Positions 1 through 8,210 are shown, counted from the first letter of the stretch. The stretch: DNA of 9,180 bases from Treponema sp. UBA1233 (GCA_002309305.1 DBWR01000033.1:151789-160968); one strand, 5' to 3'. Numbers and translations are program-made. The notes: generated by a model not told the origin, from the sequence alone.

Positions 1-618
1 TTTTGGGAAAGCTGCGTGCGGCTTGCAAAATTTGACTATGTATTTAACGTAAGCTCCGACATAAAGCAGGAACGTCTTTTGATGAAAGACCAGATGAACC
101 GCAACGAAAAATTCATCAGCGCCCACAGGAAAAAGGATGGGGTTGCACCTCTGTTCTACATGATTACGGCAGATACGACATCATGCTACATGAGTTTTTC
201 CGTAGCCTCATCTATGTTCCATGGAATGCGTGTAAAGAAGCTGTACCAAACCGCGGTGGAGGAGGGTACAAACATGTGGGCCGCAAATCTTGGTCTTGCA
301 CAGTGGATGTACTATGCCCCTGGAATATTTGGCGGTGGAACCAAAAAGGCGGAGAAATATTTTCTTGACGCAATTAAGGCATCACAAACCGACTTTGAAA
401 AATTCTACACCTATTCCTACTACGCCCAATTCCTCTTTGAAAGCGGAAAAAAAGAAGAGTCTTCAAGCTACATGAAAATGGCGGAGGCAATCTGCCCTGG
501 AAGCAACTATATCGCAAGGCTTAAAAAACTGAATGCGGCCGGCATCGGACTTTTTAAATATAACCGCGACCATTCCGGCGTAGACAAAAACGACGATCCC
601 AATGCTACTGACTTATAA
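1..618 (+). CDS. TPR-like helical repeat protein, 3' part only (5' end outside window)
   Basis: The reading frame is open from base 1 to a TAA at 616-618, giving the last 205 residues of a longer protein. A GTG at 16 is in frame, but the frame continues upstream without a stop, so it is probably not the true start. Residues about 78-165 look like paired amphipathic helices of tetratricopeptide type: a glycine-rich turn (PGIFGGG, about 107-113) followed by KKAEKYFLDAI, then a tyrosine-rich helix (about 134-147), then KKEESSSYMKMAEAICP. The spacing and the small/aromatic pattern fit TPR repeats. No transmembrane segment is seen in this part. The tail (about 186-205) is polar and probably disordered. 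TPR proteins usually act as scaffolds or partners; some spirochete examples belong to TRAP transporter systems (TatT type), but I cannot assign this one. It converges on the rnf operon and shares the intergenic hairpin. Confidence 0.6.
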   Translation, partial: FWESCVRLAKFDYVFNVSSDIKQERLLMKDQMNRNEKFISAHRKKDGVAPLFYMITADTTSCYMSFSVASSMFHGMRVKKLYQTAVEEGTNMWAANLGLAQWMYYAPGIFGGGTKKAEKYFLDAIKASQTDFEKFYTYSYYAQFLFESGKKEESSSYMKMAEAICPGSNYIARLKKLNAAGIGLFKYNRDHSGVDKNDDPNATDL

Positions 619-665
619 AAAAAGCCCTCTAACCGTATGATTGAAACAATCGTTGATTAAAGGGC
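617..665 (-). terminator. Intrinsic terminator of the rnf operon
   Basis: GCCCTCTAA (624-632) pairs with TTAAAGGGC (657-665) apart from one C/A mismatch. Inside it, GATTG (639-643) and CAATC (647-651) form a second stem with an AAA loop. Read on the - strand the structure ends in GAGGGC followed by seven Ts (complement of 617-623), which is a classic Rho-independent terminator 30 bases after the rnfB stop codon. On the + strand the hairpin is followed only by CGTTATCTG, so termination of the converging gene would be weaker. The seven-base tract overlaps that gene's TAA stop codon. Confidence 0.8.
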
Positions 666-694
666 CGTTATCTGAATAGTTTTGATATTACAGT

Positions 695-1504
695 TTATGC
701 AATTACGTTCTGTACAAGATCAAGCACTTTGTCTGGACATGCCTTGATGCATTCGCCGCAGCTCGTACATTTTTCGTAGTCAACCACAGGAATGCCGTTT
801 ACAAGCTCAAGGCATTTTTCCGGGCACTTCTTTACGCAGATGCCGCATTTGATGCAGCCGAATGAGCAGTTCTTCTTGATGACGGTCTTGTTGTCGCTCC
901 TGTTGGAACACAATGCCACGGAACCTTTTTTATCGCCGTCAACAATGACAAAAAGCTTCTTTGGACAGGTCCTTGAACATTTCCCGCAGCCGACACATTT
1001 TTCATAGTCGATTACAGGAAGTCCGTCCTTTCCCATGAACAGGGCACCGAACTGACATGCCTCAACACAGTCACCGTAACCGATGCATCCGAATGAACAG
1101 AGTTTTGTTCCGTTGATGCTCTGGCTTGCCGCCGCACAGGTCTTGATGCCGTTGTATGTTCCACGGGGAGCCGCACAGTCATTGTTACCCTTACATGCAA
1201 GAATCGCAACCTTTTTTGTGGCGCTTACGGAAACACCCATAATCTCGCCGACCTTGGCCGCAACGCTTGGACCACCGGCAATACATCCGTTGGCAGGAGC
1301 TGTACCGTCAACTACAGCCTGGGCAAATGCCGCACATCCCGCAAAACCACAACCACCGCAGTTACCGCCGCTAAGAACGTCAGCAATGGCCTGAACCTTC
1401 GGGTCAACTTCCACCGCAAATATTTTCTTAAAGAGTCCAAGAAGGAGCCCCAGAATAAACGCAACACAGAGGGAAACGATTACCGTAAAAAGAATGATTT
1501 TCAT
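695..1504 (-). CDS. rnfB: RnfB, ferredoxin-like iron-sulfur subunit of the Rnf complex
   Basis: RnfB carries electrons in the Rnf ferredoxin:NAD+ oxidoreductase and is the likely entry point for ferredoxin electrons. The 269-residue protein begins with one membrane anchor (about 3-27). Next is the N-terminal [4Fe-4S] motif C49-x2-C52-x4-C57 with C74, in the family context GGNCGGCGFAGC. A cysteine-containing linker follows (C104, C110, C123). Four ferredoxin-type motifs follow: C136/140/146/150, C170/173/176/180, C213(217)220/223/227 and C246/249/252/256. I count 27 cysteines in all. This is the long RnfB form typical of anaerobes; enteric RnfB is shorter with one two-cluster ferredoxin domain. 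The ATG at 1504 has a GGGAGG site eight bases upstream. It is the last gene of the operon, 16 bases after rnfA, and is followed by the terminator. Cluster occupancy is inferred from motifs. Confidence 0.95.
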   Translation of the reverse strand: MKIILFTVIVSLCVAFILGLLLGLFKKIFAVEVDPKVQAIADVLSGGNCGGCGFAGCAAFAQAVVDGTAPANGCIAGGPSVAAKVGEIMGVSVSATKKVAILACKGNNDCAAPRGTYNGIKTCAAASQSINGTKLCSFGCIGYGDCVEACQFGALFMGKDGLPVIDYEKCVGCGKCSRTCPKKLFVIVDGDKKGSVALCSNRSDNKTVIKKNCSFGCIKCGICVKKCPEKCLELVNGIPVVDYEKCTSCGECIKACPDKVLDLVQNVIA

Positions 1505-1520
1505 ATCTGCTTCCTCCCGC

Positions 1521-2095
1521 CTATTTAATCAATCCCTTGAATCCAAGGAATGCCAGGGACAAAAGGCCGGCCGCAACATAAAGCATAGGTGTTCCCTTGA
1601 ATGCCTTGGGGACGTCTGCCGTCTGAAGCCTGCTTCTTACGCTGGACATTACGACCATGCTCAAGAGGAATCCCAGGGCGCTTCCAAGTGCATAGACAAT
1701 GCTTTCGCCGTAGTTGTATCCCTTGCTGATGCAGTTGATTGTAACGCCAAGAACCGCACAGTTTGTTGTAATCAAAGAAAGGTAAATGCCCATGCTGCTG
1801 TAAAGTCCCGGTGAAGATTTCTTAAGGTAGAATTCAACGAGCTGAACCAGAGATGCGATTACAAGGATGAAAATCAGGGTCTGGAGGAATTCAAGTCCAA
1901 GAGGAATCATTACGAACTGATACAATGGCCATGTTACCGCTGTTGCAAGAAGGATTACAAAAGAAGTTGCAATTCCCATGCCTGTTGCCTTTCCGGTTTC
2001 GCTAGTCATTCCGATAAAGGGACAGATTGCAAGATACTGGATGAAAACAACATTGTCCACCAGCATCGATTTTATCAATATGCTAAGTATTCCGC

Positions 2096-2099
<4 letters not shown>
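1521..2099 (-). CDS. rnfA: RnfA, integral membrane subunit of the Rnf complex
   Basis: The 192-residue, very hydrophobic protein closely matches RnfA/RsxA in length and motifs: VDNVVFIQYLAICPFIG near the N-terminus, SPGLYSSMGIYLSLITTNCAVLG in the middle (residues about 96-118, quoted in part by family memory) and the ending GLLSLAFLGFKGLIK. About six membrane helices are expected. C26 (AICPF) and C114 (TTNCAVLG) are the conserved cysteines that, with the equivalent pair in RnfE, are known in the Rnf/Nqr family to hold an iron centre inside the membrane, on the electron path between the two faces. The start at 2099 overlaps the rnfE stop (ATGA) and has a GGAGG site seven bases upstream, which lies in the end of rnfE. 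The stop is TAG. Paralogous to RnfE. Confidence 0.96.
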
Positions 2100-2874
<775 letters not shown>

Positions 2875-2878
<4 letters not shown>

Positions 2879-3486
2879 TTTATGCCTCCGATATTCAGGC
2901 ATTCCTTCATGAATTCACAGGCGTCGTCCATCATTGTTGCAACTCCTACAGAAGTAATTGTCGCTCCTGAAATTGCATCAAATGTTTCGCCCGCTACAAA
3001 TCCCCTGAATGAATCTGCATTGGTAAACTGTCCGTAAAATGTATGACCGCTCTTTACCTTGAACGTAGGATCGCTTGCCTTTTGTCCAAAGCCTGGAGTG
3101 TCAGTGTTTTCAAGAAACTGCATTCCAGTAACTGTTCCCTTCATGTCAAGTCCTACCATGATTGTTGAACGGTCGTAGGTGGGGCCAGAAATCTGCACGA
3201 CTGCACCAACTGTCTCCCCGCCTTTTTTTGCAAGGTGGATTGAATCAATCGTAGTCTTTCCGCTCTTTGTCGTTCCGCAAACTGCATCATCGGGAATGTC
3301 AAAGCTTTCTGCCTCTGGAAAAACAGCCTTCATTGCTTCGTTGGCCTTTCTTATGTTGTTCTCTTTAATTACAGGTGAAGTAACGTTATTTACAAGTGCA
3401 AGAACCGTACATGATGCAACCGCAAAGATTGCAAGTGTAAGTCCAAGCTTTATCATGCTTCCGATTCCGTCTTTTTTTTCTGTCAT
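2875..3486 (-). CDS. rnfG: RnfG, periplasmic-facing flavoprotein subunit with covalent FMN
   Basis: The 203-residue protein has one N-terminal membrane anchor (about 12-32) followed by an FMN-binding domain of the RnfG/NqrC type. The motif D170-A-I-S-G-A-T176 matches the ApbE flavin-transferase recognition pattern (Dxx(S/T)GAT), so T176 is the expected attachment site for FMN through a phosphoester bond. NTDTPGFGQKA (about 127-137) is the usual family block ahead of it. FMN here passes electrons on the outer face of the membrane, linked to RnfD and the RnfA/RnfE centre. No apbE gene lies in the window, so the transferase must be encoded elsewhere. The start at 3486 overlaps the rnfD stop (ATGA), with AAAGGAGG seven bases upstream; the stop overlaps rnfE in the same way. 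Confidence 0.95.
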
Positions 3487-4577
3487 TTAGCAGCCTCCTT
3501 TGATTCAAGTCCATATTCGGAGTTGATTTTAGCTGTATCCGCATGACTTAAAGCCTTCTTGCCGTAGCCATATTTCTTTGAGGTAAGGTTGTTCAGGAAT
3601 GGAGCCACAGAGTTCATTATCAAAATACTGAACATGACGCCTTCAGGATATCCGCCAAAACGCCTGATCAGGAAAGTAATCAAACCGCATCCAAATCCAA
3701 ATGCAAGACGGCCTGGTTTTGTAACAGGGGTAGTGGCATAGTCAGTGACCATGAAAGTCGCACCGAACAAAAGTCCACCGGTAACCATGGCAACAAGAAC
3801 GTCGTAGCCCGCACCAGCAACGCCCGCTCCACCTGCCAGAGATGAAATGAAGGTTCCTGCCGCAACAGTTACAACCATTGCAACGGGAGCACGCCAGTCG
3901 ATTATGTGGCACACAAGCAGGAAGAGGAATGAAACCAAAATCAATGCGATGGAAGTTTCACCGATACAGCCTGCACGATTACCAAGGAAGTACTGCCATA
4001 AGGTTGAGCTGTCCATCACCGCCGCACCAGACTTGATTTGGGAAAGAAGTGTAGCGGAAGAAATTGCATCCACGTTTCCCGCACCAGTAAGCGCATAACT
4101 CCATTTGTTTACAAGAGAGTTTGGATCGAACCATGACGCACCCATGACCGAAGTAAAGGACATGACCATAAAGGCCCTTCCCGTAAGAGCAGGGTTGAAC
4201 ACGTTGCTGCCTATTCCACCAAAGAGACCCTTTGCAATCACGATGGCAACAAAGTCACCGATTATGACCATCCATACTGGAATTGTGGAAGGAAGTACAA
4301 GGGCAAGGAGCACTCCTGTAACCGCCGCAGAAAGGTTTGAAATCACCACCTGCTTTTTCGTAATCTTCTGAAACAAAAACTCAAACAGAACGCAGCTTGC
4401 AACAGAAACAAGAATCGTTACCAGCGCACGAATTCCAAAAATCACTACGCCGTAAATGCATTCCGGGAGCATGGCAAACAAAACCATGGCCATGATTTTT
4501 TGTGTGGAAAGTCCCTTTGTGAAATGCGGACTTGATGATAAGAATATTTCATTTACATTTGTTTTTTCAGCGCTCAT
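3483..4577 (-). CDS. rnfD: RnfD, integral membrane flavin subunit (ion-channel-like)
   Basis: The frame is open up to 4700, but the ATG at 4577 is the clear start: it overlaps the rnfC stop as ATGA, has GGGAGG close upstream, and the extra upstream residues are just the rnfC 3' end read in another frame. The result is 364 residues, normal for RnfD/NqrB. Family blocks include SSSPHF at 14-19, FNPALTGRAF (127-136), GNRAGCIGETS (199-209), TDYATTPVTKPGR (278-290) and YPEGVMFSILIMNSVAP (310-326). Several hydrophobic segments span about 28-116 and 210-325. D170-A-I-S-S-A-T176 is the covalent FMN site; T176 is the likely acceptor. It is followed by LL, where many RnfD proteins have PL. RnfD is thought to provide the ion path coupled to electron flow. 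Whether Na+ or H+ moves cannot be told from this sequence. Confidence 0.95.
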   Translation of the reverse strand: MSAEKTNVNEIFLSSSPHFTKGLSTQKIMAMVLFAMLPECIYGVVIFGIRALVTILVSVASCVLFEFLFQKITKKQVVISNLSAAVTGVLLALVLPSTIPVWMVIIGDFVAIVIAKGLFGGIGSNVFNPALTGRAFMVMSFTSVMGASWFDPNSLVNKWSYALTGAGNVDAISSATLLSQIKSGAAVMDSSTLWQYFLGNRAGCIGETSIALILVSFLFLLVCHIIDWRAPVAMVVTVAAGTFISSLAGGAGVAGAGYDVLVAMVTGGLLFGATFMVTDYATTPVTKPGRLAFGFGCGLITFLIRRFGGYPEGVMFSILIMNSVAPFLNNLTSKKYGYGKKALSHADTAKINSEYGLESKEAAK

Positions 4578-5929
4578 TTTGCACCTCCCGCCGCTTTGGC
4601 TTTTTCCAGTGCCATAAGGGCTCTGACCTGCATTTTCCCAAGACGGAAGTGCTGCACAAGACGCACGTTTGCAGGACACATGTAGGAACAGCATCCGCAC
4701 TCAATGCAATCCATAAGGCCGAATTTCTTTGCCTTTTCCAGATGTTCCGCCTTTATTTCACGAACCATCAGGACCGGGCTAAGATTCATTGGACATGCGT
4801 TGATACATTTTCCGCAGCTTATACACTGGCTTTCGTCAACAAGATATGTTTCATTTTTCGTAAGGAAAGTTACACCGCTTGTACCCTTTGCAATTGGAAA
4901 CTGGGCGTTTGTCATGGCAAAACCCATCATCGGACCGCCGGACACAATCTTTGCAGTCTGGCCTTCCTTGAGCTTGAACACGTCAGGAATCAAGTCTCCC
5001 ACAAGGGTGCCAACCGGAACACGAATGTTGCATGGTTTTTCAACTGCACCACCGCTAATGGTCAATGCCCTGTCGATTAAAGGCATGCCCAGCCTGAATG
5101 CATCGCTTATGGCACAGACGGTTCCCACGTTGCAGATTACCGCACCCGCATCAGCCGGAAGCTTTCCTGCGGGTACATGGACCTTTAATACCGCATCAAC
5201 GATATTTTTTTCACATCCCTGGGGATACTTTGTCTTTACAAGGGAAACCGCAATCTGTTTTTGTGCGCCTGCATTTTGAATCGCCTTGTTCAATTCAGGG
5301 ACAATGTATTCCTTGTTGTTTTCAAGAACGATAAGGGCAGGGCAGTCACCCAGGATATGGCATACGATTTTAAGACCGTCAATTATTTTATCCGGGGTCT
5401 CCTGAAGAGTTCGCTCATCAACAGTAAGATATGGTTCACATTCAGCTGCATTAAGAAGCACATAGTCAATCTTTTTGTCTGCCGGGGGATTCAGTTTTAC
5501 GTGAGCCGGGAAAGATGCTCCACCCATACCGACAATTCCTGCATCTTTTATACGCTTGAGTGCGTCTTCCTTTGAGCATGCAAAAGGATCCAGAGGAGGC
5601 ATAAAGTCTGTCTCATTTGAATCATCTGCCTCGATTGTGATGCATGGTACTTCAAGATTTCCGGTAACAAGACATGACTGGATTTTCTTTACCTTGCCAG
5701 AAATTGAAGAATGAACCGGAGCGGACATGAATGCATCGCTCTTTGCAATCAACTGCCCGCGCTTGACACTGTCTCCGACCTGTACGACAGGGGTATTGGG
5801 AGCACCGCCCATTGTAACCGGTATTGTCACTGTCTTTGTAGAAGGAAAGACATCGGTTATTGGGCATTTGTTGCTCATTTCCTTGAATTCATCAGGGTGA
5901 ATTCCGCCCTTAAATGTGTGCGTTTTCAT
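4574..5929 (-). CDS. rnfC: RnfC, NADH/NAD+-binding iron-sulfur subunit of the Rnf complex
   Basis: RnfC is the peripheral cytoplasmic subunit that exchanges electrons with NAD(H). The 451-residue protein opens with the standard KTFKGGIHP-like block (TFKGGIHPDEFKE, 5-17), then a barrel-sandwich segment (about 45-85). The glycine-rich nucleotide/FMN-binding region follows: GIVGMGGASFPAHVKL (131-146) and LLNAAECEPYLTVDERTLQE (158-177), as in Complex I 51-kDa-like proteins. An SLBB-like region comes next (about 255-335). Two [4Fe-4S] motifs close the protein: C369-x2-C372-x2-C375-x3-C379 and C408-x2-C411-x2-C414-x3-C418. The C-terminus is short (about 33 residues), unlike the long repeat tails of enteric RnfC. 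First gene of the operon. The start at 5929 matches the family N-terminus but has no visible Shine-Dalgarno; a promoter sits directly in front of it. Confidence 0.96.
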   Translation of the reverse strand: MKTHTFKGGIHPDEFKEMSNKCPITDVFPSTKTVTIPVTMGGAPNTPVVQVGDSVKRGQLIAKSDAFMSAPVHSSISGKVKKIQSCLVTGNLEVPCITIEADDSNETDFMPPLDPFACSKEDALKRIKDAGIVGMGGASFPAHVKLNPPADKKIDYVLLNAAECEPYLTVDERTLQETPDKIIDGLKIVCHILGDCPALIVLENNKEYIVPELNKAIQNAGAQKQIAVSLVKTKYPQGCEKNIVDAVLKVHVPAGKLPADAGAVICNVGTVCAISDAFRLGMPLIDRALTISGGAVEKPCNIRVPVGTLVGDLIPDVFKLKEGQTAKIVSGGPMMGFAMTNAQFPIAKGTSGVTFLTKNETYLVDESQCISCGKCINACPMNLSPVLMVREIKAEHLEKAKKFGLMDCIECGCCSYMCPANVRLVQHFRLGKMQVRALMALEKAKAAGGAK

Positions 5930-5936
5930 GCAGAAT

Positions 5937-5965
5937 ATTCTATAATATTATGCTATATTTGTCTA
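5937..5965 (-). promoter_or_regulatory. Candidate sigma-70 promoter of the rnf operon
   Basis: On the - strand, TAGACA (5965-5960) and TAGAAT (5942-5937) each match the -35 and -10 consensus at five of six positions and are separated by exactly 17 bases. Only seven bases separate the -10 box from the rnfC ATG, so transcription would begin at or one base before the start codon. The perfect palindromes AGAATATTCT (5932-5941) and TAATATTA (5943-5950) lie over and next to the -10 box. Both are AT-rich and may be chance, or an operator. Identified by eye only. Confidence 0.5.
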
Positions 5966-5997
5966 TGTTTTTTTGGAAACAGACCAAGGAAATCTAT

Positions 5998-8136
5998 TTA
6001 TTTTATCAGCCTTAAAACCCTGTTAAAAGTCCTTAATTCAATCGCCTTTCCATCCTGTTCAACTTGCAGCCTGTGGAGTTTTCCGTCAAAATCTATGTCC
6101 ATCACAAATGGAGCCTTTTCTTCATCGGATATTACCATGTCACCGGTGAACTCAAGACAATGAACAGTTTTTTCTTCGGTTTGAAGGCTGATGATTTTTC
6201 CTTTTGAAACTTCATATTTCCTGCCGTTAAGGAAAAGGGAGAAACCGCCTTGAATGTAAATGCTGTCATAGTCTTCTTCGCCATTGTCGTAGTTGAACCT
6301 TACGTTCTTGAGCTGTATGTCGGAATCTGTAGAAAAATAGGTCAGGGACACCAAAAGCTTTGAGTCATCAAGATAAAGCCAGCATTTTGGTCCGTTTTCC
6401 GTCTGTTCTAGTTCCAGGTGATTTCCCTTTGCCGACAAAACATAAAACGCATATCCAGGAAGATAGAATGAATTCTTTTGGTCGCTCTTGGAGACGAGTT
6501 CCTTGATTGTTCCGTCATATCCGACATAAAGTTTATCGATGTTCAATTTTGAAAAGGCGATAAATCTTGACAGGTTTTCTGAAGGGTAATGTGTTCCTGA
6601 CATGATTATGCCGTCGTCTGCAAATTCAAAATGGTCAATAATTATAGGACGGTCAAAGAAAGTTGTTGATCTTGGAAGATAAGTGCTTTCAGTTATCTCA
6701 AAGTTTCCGTCCATGTCCATGTAAAGGTTCTTAAAGTTGAATCCCACGGGACCAAGCTTGCTGTTTTCTGGGAAATAAAAAGTCGGATAAGCGATATAGA
6801 TATTATTCTTGTCACTATTCCAGGTGATATATTCAGCCTTAAGGCATGTTAGCCCAATGCCGAAATTTTTTTCTGAACCACTCCACAGATATTCCATGCT
6901 GCCGTCCGGTTTTAAGAGGAAGAAGTATTTGTCCATGTATCCACCACCTTTTGGAAACCTTGACTTGAACGTAACCTTAAGCCCGTCATTATCCATAAGG
7001 TATTCAAGGACAAGATCGTCTTCACATAGATAATGGTCAAATTCCTCAACTTCCTTTTTTATGGGATTTTCCAAAAACCATTCATCATCTGAGCTTGTGC
7101 ATTTAAAAGCAAGCGGAAGGGTAATTGTCTTGTCGTTTATGTGAATGTCTGTAAGGTCTGTAGTAAGTTTCCATGGATTAAGGATAAAGGTTCCTGTGGA
7201 CATGGGATATCCGATGTAGTTGAAATTTATTGTCCGCGAGTCTGTCATGGTAAGTGTTTTGTTCGTTATCTCAATCTCGTAATTGTTGAATTCTTCCTGA
7301 ATGCCCAATGATGGAATTTCAATCTTTCCCTTTGCAAGGAATGAATTGGTTTCGTTGTTCCAGATGACGGAAGTAAACCATGCTCCGAAAGTCCATTCAG
7401 ATGCGTCAAAGCCCTGGAGTTCATTGTACGGCTCGCAGGAAACAATGTTGCCGTTTGAATCAAAAACTGTTTTTCCTAAACGCACCTGCAGTTCATCATT
7501 TTCCAAATCGTAAAAGGCCTCGGTGTCAAGGGTGGGTAAGAGTGTGACAATCTTATAATCATCACCTGCCTTTTCAAGATATGATTTGAATAGATTGATG
7601 AAAAAGCCTTTGCCACCCGTATAGCAGTTCTCGTAAAAATCATCTTCCTCATAAGAAAAACCGCTTTCAAAAGATCCGTCATTATGAATGCGAAAATCAG
7701 TAAAATACAGGTCGATGAAGGCATCATTGTCCGGGTCAACATCTACTGTCGCCCTACCGTGCAAGCCTGATTCATCTCTGGAAAAATTAAAGAGGTTGAT
7801 GTTGAATGTGCCTTTCTGTATTTCAAGGGCGTATAGAAAAATGATGTTGCCTTCATCATCATAAGAGAACAACAAAATTGGCTTTACGTCATAATCCTCT
7901 GGTATGGATTTGAAAAAATCTCTTGCCACAGGATGATTTGCATTAAAATCCTTTCCCAATACCGGTTCAAATTCTGCTATGTCTTCATCATCCCACCAGA
8001 AACCGGCTTCTTTTTTTACATAATCCTTTGCGTCCTGATTGTAGAATTCCTCAAAGGACATGTCTTTGAATGTTGCGCCAAAAAATAAAGATGGAACAAA
8101 AAATGCAAGAAGTGAAATCAAAAATGTCCTTTTCAT
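5998..8136 (-). CDS. Predicted exported protein of unknown function with degenerate beta-type repeats
   Basis: I do not recognise this family. The frame opens at a TTG (8148), but that codon is part of the Shine-Dalgarno TTGGAGG; the ATG at 8136, five bases after GGAGG, gives 712 residues with a normal signal peptide: MKR, a hydrophobic stretch to about residue 19, and a probable cleavage near GA (20-21). There is no lipobox cysteine and no further membrane helix. The mature protein is rich in Asp, Glu, Phe, Tyr and short beta-like stretches separated by DG or NG turns. Segments starting near 257 (VIWNNETNSFLAKG), 437 (ITWNSDKNNIYIAY) and 586 (WLYLDDSKLLVSL) look like diverged copies of one unit. 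They are followed by related strands such as FNFKNLYMDMDG (466-477) and LKNVRFNYDNG (609-619). Predicted location is periplasmic or surface. It lies upstream of rnfC with a 68-base gap and no terminator that I can see between, so some read-through into rnf is possible, but a functional link is not shown. Confidence 0.8.
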   Translation of the reverse strand: MKRTFLISLLAFFVPSLFFGATFKDMSFEEFYNQDAKDYVKKEAGFWWDDEDIAEFEPVLGKDFNANHPVARDFFKSIPEDYDVKPILLFSYDDEGNIIFLYALEIQKGTFNINLFNFSRDESGLHGRATVDVDPDNDAFIDLYFTDFRIHNDGSFESGFSYEEDDFYENCYTGGKGFFINLFKSYLEKAGDDYKIVTLLPTLDTEAFYDLENDELQVRLGKTVFDSNGNIVSCEPYNELQGFDASEWTFGAWFTSVIWNNETNSFLAKGKIEIPSLGIQEEFNNYEIEITNKTLTMTDSRTINFNYIGYPMSTGTFILNPWKLTTDLTDIHINDKTITLPLAFKCTSSDDEWFLENPIKKEVEEFDHYLCEDDLVLEYLMDNDGLKVTFKSRFPKGGGYMDKYFFLLKPDGSMEYLWSGSEKNFGIGLTCLKAEYITWNSDKNNIYIAYPTFYFPENSKLGPVGFNFKNLYMDMDGNFEITESTYLPRSTTFFDRPIIIDHFEFADDGIIMSGTHYPSENLSRFIAFSKLNIDKLYVGYDGTIKELVSKSDQKNSFYLPGYAFYVLSAKGNHLELEQTENGPKCWLYLDDSKLLVSLTYFSTDSDIQLKNVRFNYDNGEEDYDSIYIQGGFSLFLNGRKYEVSKGKIISLQTEEKTVHCLEFTGDMVISDEEKAPFVMDIDFDGKLHRLQVEQDGKAIELRTFNRVLRLIK

Positions 8137-8156
8137 GGAAGCCTCCAAGTAGTGTC

Positions 8157-8177
8157 ATTCCGGACTTGATCCGGAAT
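8157..8177. repeat. REP-like palindromic element
   Basis: ATTCCGGA (8157-8164) and TCCGGAAT (8170-8177) are a perfect eight-base inverted repeat around the loop CTTGA. The flanks, GTC before and CCA after, complete the GTC-ATTCC...GGAAT-CCA layout of short dispersed palindromic repeats known from many bacterial genomes. It sits between the thioesterase stop and the exported-protein gene, about a dozen bases upstream of that gene's ribosome binding site. No T-run follows on either strand, so it is not a standard terminator. Only one copy is in the window. Confidence 0.6.
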
Positions 8178-8210
8178 CCAATCTCTATTTAGATATCCCT
8201 AAAATTTTTC

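Noticed and set aside
1083..1394. 103-codon + strand frame opposite rnfB
   Set aside because: The Ala/Pro-rich translation mirrors the Gly/Cys/Ala codons of rnfB on the other strand; an antisense shadow.
2007..2016. GTCATTCCG in rnfA resembling part of the REP-like element
   Set aside because: Only the first nine bases match, there is no inverted arm, and the site encodes conserved RnfA sequence; chance.
2879..2902. Upstream ATG for rnfE that would add eight residues
   Set aside because: It lies inside rnfG ahead of the GGAGG site. The ATG at 2878 has correct spacing, the ATGA overlap seen at the other junctions and a family-like N-terminus.
4578..4700. N-terminal extension of the rnfD frame by 41 codons
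   Set aside because: It is the 3' end of rnfC in another frame. The ATG at 4577 has a strong ribosome binding site and overlaps the rnfC stop.
4532..5279. Long + strand open frames (182 and 191 codons) opposite rnfC and the start of rnfD
   Set aside because: They lie wholly antisense to rnfC/rnfD, overlap each other in different frames, have no family-like motifs and no convincing ribosome binding sites. RnfC and RnfD are unmistakable on the other strand.
5969..5990. Possible terminator hairpin (TTGG...CCAA) between the exported-protein gene and rnfC
   Set aside because: The stem is only four base pairs and, on the - strand, is followed by As rather than Ts, so it does not fit an intrinsic terminator.
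8137..8148. TTG start four codons upstream for the exported protein
   Set aside because: The TTG is part of the Shine-Dalgarno (TTGGAGG). The ATG at 8136 gives a normal signal peptide.
8186..8208. Possible terminator after the thioesterase gene (TTTAG...CTAAA near 8188-8203)
   Set aside because: A five-base AT-rich stem with no T-run downstream on the - strand. The T-run is on the wrong strand for the thioesterase.
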